Assembly (NCBI GenBank): GCA_038851035.1
Contig: JAWCLH010000007.1
Coordinates: forward strand, 1-64,000
Origin: Thermoplasmata archaeon
Lineage (GTDB): Archaea > Thermoplasmatota > DTKX01 > VGTL01
Reading direction: 5' to 3'
DNA: 64,000 bases
The notes under the pieces are model-generated. The model was given only the letters and a program-made list of their open reading frames with translations. It did no database searches and had not been told where the DNA came from. Below, piece by piece: positions 41,290-49,233 of this stretch (the first letter of the stretch is position 1; each line of letters opens with the position of its first letter). The position numbers and the translations under genes are program-made.

Positions 41290-42408
41290 TTATTTGAGAA
41301 GCTCCGCCGCCACCGCCAGCCTATGCGAGTCGGGTGGCGATGGATAGACCGCGAGAGCCATTGCGTCCCTATAGTATCTCTCCACCGGCATCTCCTTCGT
41401 ATAGCCCACCCCCCCGTGAACCTGTACCGCCTTGTTCCCGACCCGCACGCTGGAGTCTGCGGCGTGGGCCCTAGCCATCGCCGCCGCCATCCTGATGTCC
41501 TCCCCGTTGTCGCGCGCGAAGGCAGCTCTGTAGACCAGGAGCCTCGTCGCCTCGGTCTCTATCGCCATCTCGGCCAGCATGGTCTGAATCGCCTGAAATT
41601 TCGCGATAGGCTGGCCGAACTGGACGCGGATTTTGGCATAGCCCACCGAAGCCTCAATCGCGGCCCTGGAGACGCCGACCGAGGCCGCCGCGAGCCCGAT
41701 TCCATCCACGGCTAGAACGCTCTCCAGAATTCGGCTGGCCCCGCCCTCCGGCCCGATCATGTTCGCCACCGGGACGTGGGCGCTGAACTCAACGGGGCCG
41801 ATGCCCGCGCCACGGAGACCGAGCAGCTCCTCCCGCTCTCCCAGCGCTACGCCATCTCCCCTCTCCACCACGAAGAGGGTCGGGCCCTTCTCCGTCGTCG
41901 CCAGCACTATAAAGACACCCGCCTCGGACGCCATGGGCACGAAGAGCTTTTTACCAGTGATTCTGAACCCGTCGCCCTCGCGCGCGGCGGTGGTTCGCAG
42001 GGTCGAGAGGTCCAGACCCGCTCCGCTATCGAGGAGGGCCAGGGTCCCGAGGGTTTGACCCGAGGCCAGTGCGGGGAGGAGAGAGGCCTTCTGCTCCTCG
42101 CTCCCGAAGGCGGCGATGGGAAGGATGCCCAACGCGTTGTGCGCCCCGACCACGCGCGCTGTGGAGGCGCACGCCCGGGCCAGCTCTTCAACCGCTATCG
42201 CGAATGTGATGGTGTCCACTCCAGCGCCGCCGCACTCTTGGGGGGCGAGAAGGCCGAGGAGCTGGAGCTCCGCCATCCTCCGGATGGTCTCGACCGGAAA
42301 GGTCCTCTCCTCGTCGGTCCTTGCGGCGCGTGGCGCGACCTCCTTATCCACGAACTCCCTGACCATGTCCCTCGTCAGCGCCTGAACCTCGCTAAGCCTG
42401 AAGTCCAT
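41290..42408 (-). CDS. Acyl-CoA dehydrogenase
   Basis: 372 residues, full-length ACAD fold. C-terminal signature GGVGYTKEMPVERYYRDA is good. The catalytic Glu of the butyryl/medium-chain type (IYEGT) is replaced: the sequence reads VYPSPPD. A Glu at the isovaleryl-CoA dehydrogenase position (E229 in RILESVLAVDG) could serve instead. The FAD segment usually reading TEPGAGSD is LLDSGAGLD here. It probably acts on a branched or otherwise unusual acyl-CoA, if active. ATG 42408 has a G-rich site upstream and a TATA-like box at 42451-42460; the open frame extends to 42471. Confidence 0.88.
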   Translation of the reverse strand: MDFRLSEVQALTRDMVREFVDKEVAPRAARTDEERTFPVETIRRMAELQLLGLLAPQECGGAGVDTITFAIAVEELARACASTARVVGAHNALGILPIAAFGSEEQKASLLPALASGQTLGTLALLDSGAGLDLSTLRTTAAREGDGFRITGKKLFVPMASEAGVFIVLATTEKGPTLFVVERGDGVALGEREELLGLRGAGIGPVEFSAHVPVANMIGPEGGASRILESVLAVDGIGLAAASVGVSRAAIEASVGYAKIRVQFGQPIAKFQAIQTMLAEMAIETEATRLLVYRAAFARDNGEDIRMAAAMARAHAADSSVRVGNKAVQVHGGVGYTKEMPVERYYRDAMALAVYPSPPDSHRLAVAAELLK

Positions 42409-42491
42409 TCCATTCCCCCTAGCGATCCACGCTCTCCGCAACTCAGCCGCATTATAAAAACCTTTTATCATTTGGCCGCCTTCTCACCAAC

Positions 42492-42502
42492 AATATTTAT
42501 TA
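42492..42502 (+). promoter_or_regulatory. TATA box of the beta-propeller/zinc-ribbon gene
   Basis: AATATTTATTA, about 60 bases before ATG 42557; the mRNA would have a leader of about 30 bases. Confidence 0.4.
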
Positions 42503-42556
42503 CACCAGAGCGCCTTTTAGCACCGAGGCGCCGGAGAGCCATCACCGGGTGGATAA

Positions 42557-44380
42557 ATGCCGAATCTGAGCGAGGCCTGGAAGTACGAGGCCGAGGGTCT
42601 TGTGTGGAGCGTCAGCGTGCCGCCCGGGGGCGGCCTCGTGGCCGCGGGCTCGTGGGACGGGCACCTCCACATCATTGATGAGAAAGGCTCGCTCCTGTGG
42701 AAGCAGAAGACGGGCGACATGGTCGGCGGGACCGGTATCTCAGGGGACGGGGGTATAGTCGTGGGAGGCTCCTACGACAAACACGTCTACGCCTTTGACA
42801 GGGGCGGGGGCCTCCTGTTTAAGTTCAAGACGGACAGCTTCGTTAGGGTCGCTTCCATAACTGCTACCGGTGACAGAATTATAGCGGCCGGGTGGAGCGG
42901 GACCCTCATCGCGCTGGATAAAAAAGGTACTGTGGAGTGGAGGGCGGACCTAGGGACCAACCCTCTCTGCGCGGTGGCGGTTGAGGGAGGCGGGGCGCTC
43001 GTTGGCTGCGCGGACAGCACCGTGCGCCGGCTCGACCCCGCCGGGAAGGAGATGTGGAAGCTGGAGGCGGGGAGCGCTGTGATATCCGTCGCCGCCTTGC
43101 CCTCCGGGGGCCTGATGGCCGCAGGATCTACCGACACGAACATCTACCTGATTTCCCCGGATGGGAAGGTGGTCTGGAAGTACAGGACGGGGGGCATTGT
43201 GCGCGGCGTGACCCTCTCAGAGACCGGGGACTACTTGGTCGCCACCTCGCATGATCGATATATTTATTTTTTTGAGCGGGGCGGCCGCCTTCTATGGATG
43301 ACGAGGGTCGGGCCCGAGGTGTGGTCGATCGCAGCAACCGGAATGTGCGACACGCTTGTCATAGGATGCAGGGACGGCACCGTTCGGATGCTCAGGAACC
43401 CGGAGATATTGAGAATTCAGCTAGAATCCGCGAAGACGGCCATACTACTCGCGGAGAGTGAAGGGGCGGACACGAAGGAGGCCAAGCGGCTCCTCAGCGA
43501 GGCCGAGGCATCGGCGGCGGCGGGAAGTATGCAGATTGCCCTCTCCAGCGTCTCGGCCAGCAGGGCATCCGCCGAGAAAGCCCTCCGGGCCCAACTGAAC
43601 CAGCTCTTGGACGAGAAGCTTGCGGAGTTCGAGAAGATGGCCGCGGAGCTGAAGCAGGCGGGCAAGAGCACCGCACGCGTCGACTGGGCGATACAGAGGG
43701 CGAAGAAACTCCGGGAGGCGGGGAGACTGAAAAGGGCCCTTGATTCCGCTCGCAGGAGCGAGGAGTACCTCAGGGGCGCGCCGGAGGCGCCGAGGCCTCC
43801 CCCCGTGGCGGAAGAAGTGCCTCCCACGCAGGCCCCGGCGGCGGAAGAGGGAGCGGAGGACCTCAGGCCTGTGGTCGAGTCTGAGTACAGCGCGACCCTC
43901 CAGGAGATCAGCGAACTCGGGAAGACCGGAGCCGACGTGACGGACGCCATGGCGCTGCTCGAGAAGGCGAAGGGAGCCATAGCGAGGAGGGACTATCTCG
44001 TCGCCGCGGAGTTTATATCTTCGGCGAGCAAGCAGGCCCAGACCATTGCGAAGAAGAGATCGGATGCCGCCGCGAAGCTGGCGGAGGCCGAGACGGCGCT
44101 GTCCGCGGCCCGCGCCGTAGGTGCTGAGACGGATGAGGTCGCCGGAACACTGAAAATGGCGAAGGACGCGATGGAGGCTGGGGAGTATGACCTCGCGATG
44201 GACTACGCCAGTCAGGTGGCGGCCCAGGCCTCGGAGCTAAAAAAGAAGAAGCTCGCGGAGCCGGTGGCGAAGGCCCCAGCGGGCCCGAAGCCCGAGGGAC
44301 CCCCGAAGTGCCCGAGCTGCGGGAGGAAGGTCAAACCCCAGTGGAAGACCTGCCCATTCTGCAGGACAAGGCTGAAGTGA
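42557..44380 (+). CDS. PQQ/WD40-like beta-propeller protein with coiled segments and C-terminal zinc ribbon
   Basis: 607 residues, no signal peptide. Residues 10-290 contain about seven blades of the kind W-S-V-x-V...L-V-A-A-G-S-x-D-G/T-x-I-Y-L/A-x-D (AAGSWDGHLHIID, VGGSYDKHVYAFD, AAGSTDTNIYLIS). Residues 290-560 are Ala/Glu/Lys-rich helices in two blocks with a Pro-rich hinge (PEAPRPPPVAEEVPP). The last 30 residues are a zinc ribbon CPSCG...CPFC with W between. A related propeller/ribbon gene is at 47052-48572. Probably a cytoplasmic scaffold or sensor; the ligand is unknown. Confidence 0.85.
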   Translation: MPNLSEAWKYEAEGLVWSVSVPPGGGLVAAGSWDGHLHIIDEKGSLLWKQKTGDMVGGTGISGDGGIVVGGSYDKHVYAFDRGGGLLFKFKTDSFVRVASITATGDRIIAAGWSGTLIALDKKGTVEWRADLGTNPLCAVAVEGGGALVGCADSTVRRLDPAGKEMWKLEAGSAVISVAALPSGGLMAAGSTDTNIYLISPDGKVVWKYRTGGIVRGVTLSETGDYLVATSHDRYIYFFERGGRLLWMTRVGPEVWSIAATGMCDTLVIGCRDGTVRMLRNPEILRIQLESAKTAILLAESEGADTKEAKRLLSEAEASAAAGSMQIALSSVSASRASAEKALRAQLNQLLDEKLAEFEKMAAELKQAGKSTARVDWAIQRAKKLREAGRLKRALDSARRSEEYLRGAPEAPRPPPVAEEVPPTQAPAAEEGAEDLRPVVESEYSATLQEISELGKTGADVTDAMALLEKAKGAIARRDYLVAAEFISSASKQAQTIAKKRSDAAAKLAEAETALSAARAVGAETDEVAGTLKMAKDAMEAGEYDLAMDYASQVAAQASELKKKKLAEPVAKAPAGPKPEGPPKCPSCGRKVKPQWKTCPFCRTRLK

Positions 44381-44517
44381 TTAATTCCCGTCGACTTCGT
44401 TCTCATCCAATCTCGAGAGCCGCACCCCCGGCCCTACCCCCTCCCCCTCTCTTTTCCCGCACCCCCTTTTCCCACACCCCCCTTATCTCTATCCCGAACC
44501 CCCCAGCAATTGCCCCG
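44381..44517. other. Pyrimidine-rich intergenic tract
   Basis: Convergent gene ends separated by a C/T-rich run (44425-44505 is almost only C and T on the plus strand). It could act as terminator for either gene; no coding content seen. Confidence 0.4.
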
Positions 44518-44808
44518 CTACTCCTCCTCCCCCACCCCCGAGGGTGACAATACACTCTCCTCAAGAGGCCCTCGGAGGATTTTCCCGTCCACGAGCTTCA
44601 CCACCTCCAGCTTTTTCTCGATTTTTTCCAGCTCCTCGAGGCACCTCCTCGAGAGCCTGTTCCCCTCTTCGTAGAGCCGGAGAGCCTCCTCGAGCCCGAC
44701 CTCCCCCACCTCGAGCGTCCTGACAATGTTCTCTAGTTTGGTCAGGGCCTCCTCGAAGCTCAGCCTCTTCTCCCTGCCCTTTTTCCCTTCATCTCTGTAA
44801 ATATCCAT
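44518..44808 (-). CDS. xseB: Exodeoxyribonuclease VII small subunit
   Basis: 96 residues. The conserved XseB core LSFEEALTKLENIVRTLEVGEVGLEEALRLYEEGNRL is present, flanked by a basic N-terminus and a longer acidic tail. XseB multimers coat the large subunit to form the nuclease. It overlaps the end of xseA by 49 bases, as in many bacterial xseAB operons. ExoVII is a bacterial-type enzyme found in only some archaea, which suggests past transfer. Confidence 0.93.
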   Translation of the reverse strand: MDIYRDEGKKGREKRLSFEEALTKLENIVRTLEVGEVGLEEALRLYEEGNRLSRRCLEELEKIEKKLEVVKLVDGKILRGPLEESVLSPSGVGEEE

Positions 44809-46076
44809 CCCTCCCTCCTCGTGCTTGTGCCCTTGACGGCGCTCACGACCTCTCCTCCGGAGAGAACGGTCAGGAGCTCCTCGCCCCTCCGCAGCGAGGC
44901 GGGGTCGCGGACGGCTCGCCCCGTGGACCGTCTGAGCGTTATGCTGTAGCCCCGCGCCAGCACTTGCCCAGGGGACATAGCATTGAGCATTGACGAGAGC
45001 CTGAGTAGACGCTCCCTCTTCCTCGCGAGCAGGTTGCCCACGGCCCTTCCGAGGGCGCGTGTGAGCTCGTCCGTCCTGAGCCGCGCCTGGTCGAAGCGGC
45101 TGATGAGCTCCCGGTCCAGCGCCCGCCGGAGGTCGGCGATGCGCCCTTCGAGCTCGGCCTTGTCGGGTACGACCATCTCAGCCGCCTTTGACGGCGTCGG
45201 GGCTCGGGCGTCGGCGGCGAAGTCGGCAATGGTGAAGTCGGTCTCGTGCCCCACGGCCGACACCACCGGAACTCTTGAGGAGCGAATCGCCCTTGCGACT
45301 TTTTCTTCGTTGAATGGCCAGAGGTCCTCGAGTGAGCCTCCTCCCCGAGCCAGGATAATCACGTCCGGCCCCTCCTCTTCAAGAGAGTTGAGGAGACGGA
45401 TGGCCGCAACGAGCTCGTCCGCGGCGCCCTCACCCTGCACCCTCGCGGGCGCGAGGAGGAGGTGTGCGTTCGGGAAGCGGCCGAATAGAATTCGCTTGAT
45501 GTCCTGAAGCACCGCGCCGGTCGGTGAGGTCACCACCCCGACTATCCTAGGGAGGAATGGCAGGGGGCGCTTGATTTTGGGGTCGAAGAGGCCCTCCTCC
45601 TCGAGCTTCCTCTTCAGTTGCTCGAAGGCGAGAAAGAGCTCCCCGACGCCCTCCGGCCTGGCCTCGGCAACGCGGAGCTCGTACTCACCCTTCGCCGCGT
45701 AGACGATTACACCGCCCCTGACCAGGAGCTTCATCCCGTTCGTGATGGTGAACCTCAAGGCGCGATTGACTTCGCGAAACATCACACACCTGAGGACCGC
45801 CGCCGCGTCCTTAAGGTCGAAGTACATATGGCCGGACTGGTGGTGGTGGAAGTTCGAGACCTCGCCTCTCACCCACACATCGCGCAGGAGGGGGTCGCCC
45901 TCGAGAACGCTGGATATGTATCGCGTTAGCTCTGTTACTCCAAAAACTCGCGGGCCGGGCGGCGCGCCCGCGGCCCCGCTCCCTCCCGGTCCCTCCGGTA
46001 CCCGTCCTCTTTCCTCGAGCCGGTCCCCTCCGTACGAGAGCAGCGTGGCGTTCCTGAGGGACCCCCGCCGGCGCAT
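44760..46076 (-). CDS. xseA: Exodeoxyribonuclease VII large subunit
   Basis: 438 residues. OB domain: FGVTELTRYISSVLEGDPLLRDVWVRGEVSNF through HMYFDLKD. The catalytic domain has PTGAVLQDI, the signature RGGGSLEDLWPFNEE and VGHETDFTIADFAADARAPTPSKAAE. Together with XseB it degrades single-stranded DNA from both ends. The N-terminal about 45 residues before the OB domain are low-complexity. It follows the lipoprotein gene by 6 bases and overlaps xseB downstream, so the three form an operon. Confidence 0.95.
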   Translation of the reverse strand: MRRRGSLRNATLLSYGGDRLEERGRVPEGPGGSGAAGAPPGPRVFGVTELTRYISSVLEGDPLLRDVWVRGEVSNFHHHQSGHMYFDLKDAAAVLRCVMFREVNRALRFTITNGMKLLVRGGVIVYAAKGEYELRVAEARPEGVGELFLAFEQLKRKLEEEGLFDPKIKRPLPFLPRIVGVVTSPTGAVLQDIKRILFGRFPNAHLLLAPARVQGEGAADELVAAIRLLNSLEEEGPDVIILARGGGSLEDLWPFNEEKVARAIRSSRVPVVSAVGHETDFTIADFAADARAPTPSKAAEMVVPDKAELEGRIADLRRALDRELISRFDQARLRTDELTRALGRAVGNLLARKRERLLRLSSMLNAMSPGQVLARGYSITLRRSTGRAVRDPASLRRGEELLTVLSGGEVVSAVKGTSTRREGWIFTEMKGKRAGRRG

Positions 46077-46082
46077 CGGGGG

Positions 46083-46613
46083 TCACCCCGGCTCCCTGAC
46101 CGTCAGCATGACCTTAAAGTTGTCCTGGAGACCGATCGTAGCGTTCCCCACACCCCCCGCCTCGACGCGCACTGTCCAGGGTCCGTCAATCGGCCCCATC
46201 GCGGTAATGTTCTCGTGGGCTGTGGCATAGTAGGTCTGGTCCAACCAGCTAGTGCCGTCGGAGGTGATAACCTCGACGCGAAGGTATCTCTGGAAGTAAC
46301 CCGTGATGTCGGAAATATCTATAGGGAGGAGGTTGAAGTCGACGATCGTGACGTCAATGTAGACCTTAAGCCACTCAGTGCCCCTTTTGACAAATGCCTG
46401 CTGGGACGCCACGTAAACCCAGCTAGCGGGGTCCGCAAATTTGTAGTTGAAGGCGTGAGCTATCAGGACCTTGCACCTCTCGCGATAGCTCGGTCTCGGG
46501 GAGGGTTTCTTTCCGCCGAAGAGCTCGCGCGCTCCATAGATGTCCACGCAGCCTGAGGCCGCCACAAGGGCGGCCGTGCAGATAATGGCTACCGCGGCCT
46601 TCAATCCACGCAT
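46083..46613 (-). CDS. Predicted lipoprotein with an Ig-like domain
   Basis: 176 residues. Signal peptide with lipobox-like end (AAVAIICTAALVAASGC), so C22 or the nearby Cys may be lipid-modified. The rest is beta-rich (WLKVYIDVTIVDFNLLPIDISDITGYF, WTVRVEAGGVGNATIGL), resembling archaeal DUF4352/CARDB-like extracellular domains. Function unknown. It is first in an operon with xseA and xseB, an unexpected combination. A TATA-like ATAAAG stretch near 46645-46657 (minus strand) could start it. Confidence 0.75.
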   Translation of the reverse strand: MRGLKAAVAIICTAALVAASGCVDIYGARELFGGKKPSPRPSYRERCKVLIAHAFNYKFADPASWVYVASQQAFVKRGTEWLKVYIDVTIVDFNLLPIDISDITGYFQRYLRVEVITSDGTSWLDQTYYATAHENITAMGPIDGPWTVRVEAGGVGNATIGLQDNFKVMLTVREPG

Positions 46614-47051
46614 CCCGGCGCCACCACGTCAGCCCAATCCACCTCCCAAGATAAAGCTTTTTCACGGCGCCAGGCCCAGGCGCGGGCCGACATCCGCCTA
46701 ATGGAGAGGGTGAGCATTCAGACCTTTCAGGCGCGAGGGCACGGGACCTCATCCCTTTGCCCTGCCCAGCACAAAGAGTTATTTAACCTTCAGAGAATCA
46801 TTATATTGCGCCAGATGAGGACAAGAGGGTCAGGCGACGTCGGCCGGTCAACCCCTGCGGCCGGCAGGGCCCTTCGGCCGTCAAATTTCAAGCCCTGAGA
46901 TGGCGGATGAGCGGACCTGTGAGTTCCGATGGCGCCCGGGTGTTTGGCTGAGTTAGATGGGGCGCCCAGCCGCCGAACCCCCTCCCGTGTGTTATTCTTG
47001 CTGGGGAGCCAGTGGTCGAACCCCGCCTCCGAGGGGGTCTGCGCCCGGGGG
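46614..47051. other. 438-base intergenic region without a supported gene
   Basis: Divergent/tail region between the lipoprotein promoter and the end of the second propeller gene. AT-rich boxes near 46779 and 46800 could start a plus-strand transcript; only a 27-codon frame (46815) follows. The 46930-47050 part is GC-rich with imperfect repeats (GCGCCCGGG twice, CGAACCCC twice). A T-loop-like TCGAACC occurs at about 47012, but no tRNA can be built around it. Confidence 0.35.
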
Positions 47052-48572
47052 TTATCTGACCAAACCTAGCTTCCCGCACTTCGGACAAAGGTTGAGGAAG
47101 GGCCTTTCGGTTTCAAAGACCGGGTTCGAGGCCCCACAAAAGCACCTAGCAGTCAGGGAGGGCTTTCGGCTGGAGAGGGGTTTCTCGAGCGCTTCCCGCG
47201 CCGATATCTCAACGGCGGCCATTGCCTCCGGAGTGACTACGCCGTCGGCGGACTTCTGAATCGCGCTCAGGGCTTCCTCGTAGTACCTGCATGCGAGCTC
47301 CGCCGACGCCAGTGCTCCACGGAGGTCGGAGGAGGAGGCGGCATTGAGAGCGTCGAGGAAGGAGCGGTCAGCCATGGGAGCGGCCTGTCCGGCCCTTGCG
47401 CACTCGTCTGCGAGTACCCTCGACGCTCGGAGTAAGTAGTCAACGAGCGAGGGGCCGACGTCGAGAATGAATAGATGGGTCGAGCCCCCAGCCTCCCCGA
47501 TGGAGAATATGGTTCCCATGCCATCGTAGAACGCGAAGGAGGCGCTGGCGCATGCCACGGGCACTGGGCATTCCAGCACCAGGTTGCCCCATTTGTCCAC
47601 GGCGGCCGCCCCACCCTGGAAGGGGAGTAGAAGGAGTCTCGGGCCCGGCATGACCGAGCTAGATGGGGGGTGGCTGTCTATATCGCCGAGCCACTGTCTC
47701 TTCCCGCCAGGGAGGTATCTCGCGACCGTCCGGGGCCCGATGGCGTATATCCCCTCCCCGTCCTCTGGCATTCTCACAGCACTCGTACCCTCCGGAACGT
47801 CCACCGTCCAGAGCTCGCTCCCGTCGAAGGAGAGGGAGTGGAGCGCATGGCCCGTCAGGACCACCGTCCTGCTCAGACTCCCGGTCGCGGCGAAGTCCCT
47901 GACCCCGTCCGGAAAGGCCCTCCTCCAGAGGACCCTGCCGCCCTGGGCGATGAGCGAGACTCCACCGGCCTGGTCAAGGGAGAGGGCGGCGGAGCCGTCG
48001 CCGGCCATCCTGAGCGCCCTCGCCGGTGACTCGAGCCTGGCGCTCCATAGAGGCTTTCCATCTAGGGCTATGCAGGCCACTCGTCCCTTCTCGTCGGCCA
48101 CGGCCGCGCATTGGCCCGCCGAGGAAGAGGCGAGGGCCATGACCTCAGGTCCAATCCTGTACTTCCACTGCGGCTTCCCCGCGCGGCTTAAGAAATAGAG
48201 CAGCCCGCCTGAAAGGGCGGCGAATATCCCCCCCTCAGCCCCCTCGACCGAGACATACTTCATTGGGGCTTCGAGCTCCCTGACCCACCTGAGCGCCCTT
48301 TCAGAGGATATCGAGAGGAGGCTCGGGGAGGCCCGGAACCCTAGAACGAGCGCCGGGGCCTCCTTGGTCACGAATTTCGATGTGACTTCCATGGCTTTGG
48401 TCCCGTGAGGAATTAAAGGTGGCGAGATTTGTAGGGCGTCACCCGCTGGGTGGGGGGGAGGAATCAAGGCCGCTGACCCGAATGGCTTCTCAAGAATCGC
48501 GTAGAACTTGAGCCTAGAGCTCTTAATTGAGGCGTCCATGTAGTACTTCTGCCACCTGAGCTCCCCGGGCAT
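47052..48572 (-). CDS. Second beta-propeller protein with C-terminal zinc ribbon
   Basis: 506 residues. About 60-380 form PQQ/WD-like blades (FAALSGGLLYFLSRAGKPQWKYR, VACIALDGKPLWSARLES, VSLIAQGGRVLWRRAF), followed by a helical region (390-465) and a ribbon CFCGA...CPKCGK at the end. It has the same general plan as the 42557 protein but a diverged sequence and ribbon. Its ATG overlaps the stop of the upstream nuclease-like gene (TGATG) with GGAGG before it, so translation is coupled. The Cys-free N-terminal 60 residues are not recognisable. Confidence 0.82.
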   Translation of the reverse strand: MPGELRWQKYYMDASIKSSRLKFYAILEKPFGSAALIPPPHPAGDALQISPPLIPHGTKAMEVTSKFVTKEAPALVLGFRASPSLLSISSERALRWVRELEAPMKYVSVEGAEGGIFAALSGGLLYFLSRAGKPQWKYRIGPEVMALASSSAGQCAAVADEKGRVACIALDGKPLWSARLESPARALRMAGDGSAALSLDQAGGVSLIAQGGRVLWRRAFPDGVRDFAATGSLSRTVVLTGHALHSLSFDGSELWTVDVPEGTSAVRMPEDGEGIYAIGPRTVARYLPGGKRQWLGDIDSHPPSSSVMPGPRLLLLPFQGGAAAVDKWGNLVLECPVPVACASASFAFYDGMGTIFSIGEAGGSTHLFILDVGPSLVDYLLRASRVLADECARAGQAAPMADRSFLDALNAASSSDLRGALASAELACRYYEEALSAIQKSADGVVTPEAMAAVEISAREALEKPLSSRKPSLTARCFCGASNPVFETERPFLNLCPKCGKLGLVR

Positions 48573-49111
48573 CAGTCGCCACCTCCGTACTCGCCGCGAG
48601 GGAGGGACGCGGCCCAGTCTATGAAGGAGTGCAGGGGCCAGCCGCTCCCCCAGCGCATTACGTAATTATTGCTCCTCGTGTACTCCAGTTTCGGGAGCCT
48701 GCTGTAGAAGAGTCTCTGGAGGCCATAGAGCTTTTTCTCGTCGAGCTCGATTGTGAAGAGACGCCAGGGGTCTCCGCCCCTCAGGCGCTTGAGCCGATAG
48801 GCGTAGACGGGAGTCACCCCCGCTTCCATGCACAGCCTCTTCAGGTGCTCGGCCTGCTCGATGATTCTGGGCTTGTTGAAATGGTATACGTCGTCAACTG
48901 ATGTCTTCTCTTCAACGAGAAATGGGATGATTCCCACGACCGCCATATCCACGCCGAATGAGCCCGCGGCGCGCACAACCACGAAGGGCCTCTCAATTAT
49001 TCTCATGTACGCGAGCTGCTCCTCTGGCGGGAGGTGCGCCACGACGCGCTTCAGAACCTCCGGGTCGGCCATCAGAATTCCCTTGAGCTCGCGCTCGTAT
49101 ACCTGGCTCAC
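48572..49111 (-). CDS. Hjc-like PD-(D/E)XK nuclease
   Basis: 179 residues. The N-terminal YERELKGIL, the strand VVVRAAGSFGVDMAVVG (D55) and LVEEKTS (E67-x-K69) follow the order of the Holliday-junction resolvase Hjc active site, and EQAEHLKRLCMEAGVTPVYAYRLK matches the Hjc helix and last strand. Compared with Hjc (about 130 residues) it has extra sequence between the first helix and the core and a C-terminal extension of about 60. Whether it cuts junctions, another DNA structure or RNA is open. The start is GTG 49111, 25 bases after a TATA box. Coupled to the propeller gene downstream. Confidence 0.75.
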   Translation of the reverse strand: MSQVYERELKGILMADPEVLKRVVAHLPPEEQLAYMRIIERPFVVVRAAGSFGVDMAVVGIIPFLVEEKTSVDDVYHFNKPRIIEQAEHLKRLCMEAGVTPVYAYRLKRLRGGDPWRLFTIELDEKKLYGLQRLFYSRLPKLEYTRSNNYVMRWGSGWPLHSFIDWAASLPRGEYGGGD

Positions 49112-49130
49112 GGTATCTGAATCGGTCTGA

Positions 49131-49140
49131 GGATATTAAA
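49131..49140 (-). promoter_or_regulatory. TATA box of the nuclease/propeller operon
   Basis: Minus-strand TTTAATATCC, 25 bases before GTG 49111; supports the non-ATG start. Confidence 0.45.
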
Positions 49141-49233
49141 TGATTGATTGCCTGCGAGACCCACTTCCCGCAACGAGAGTAACCCGGGAAAGGGTAAAGA
49201 GGCCCCGTCCGGCAGTTGAGAGCTGCCGGGGCT

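Noticed and set aside
46930-47050. Possible tRNA because of a GGTCGAACCCC element
   Set aside because: The T loop lacks one base, the flanking strands do not pair as T stem, and no acceptor or anticodon stem can be drawn.
46888-47088. 66-codon minus-strand frame in the intergenic region
   Set aside because: Low-complexity Arg/Pro/Gly composition, overlaps the end of the propeller gene, no start signal.
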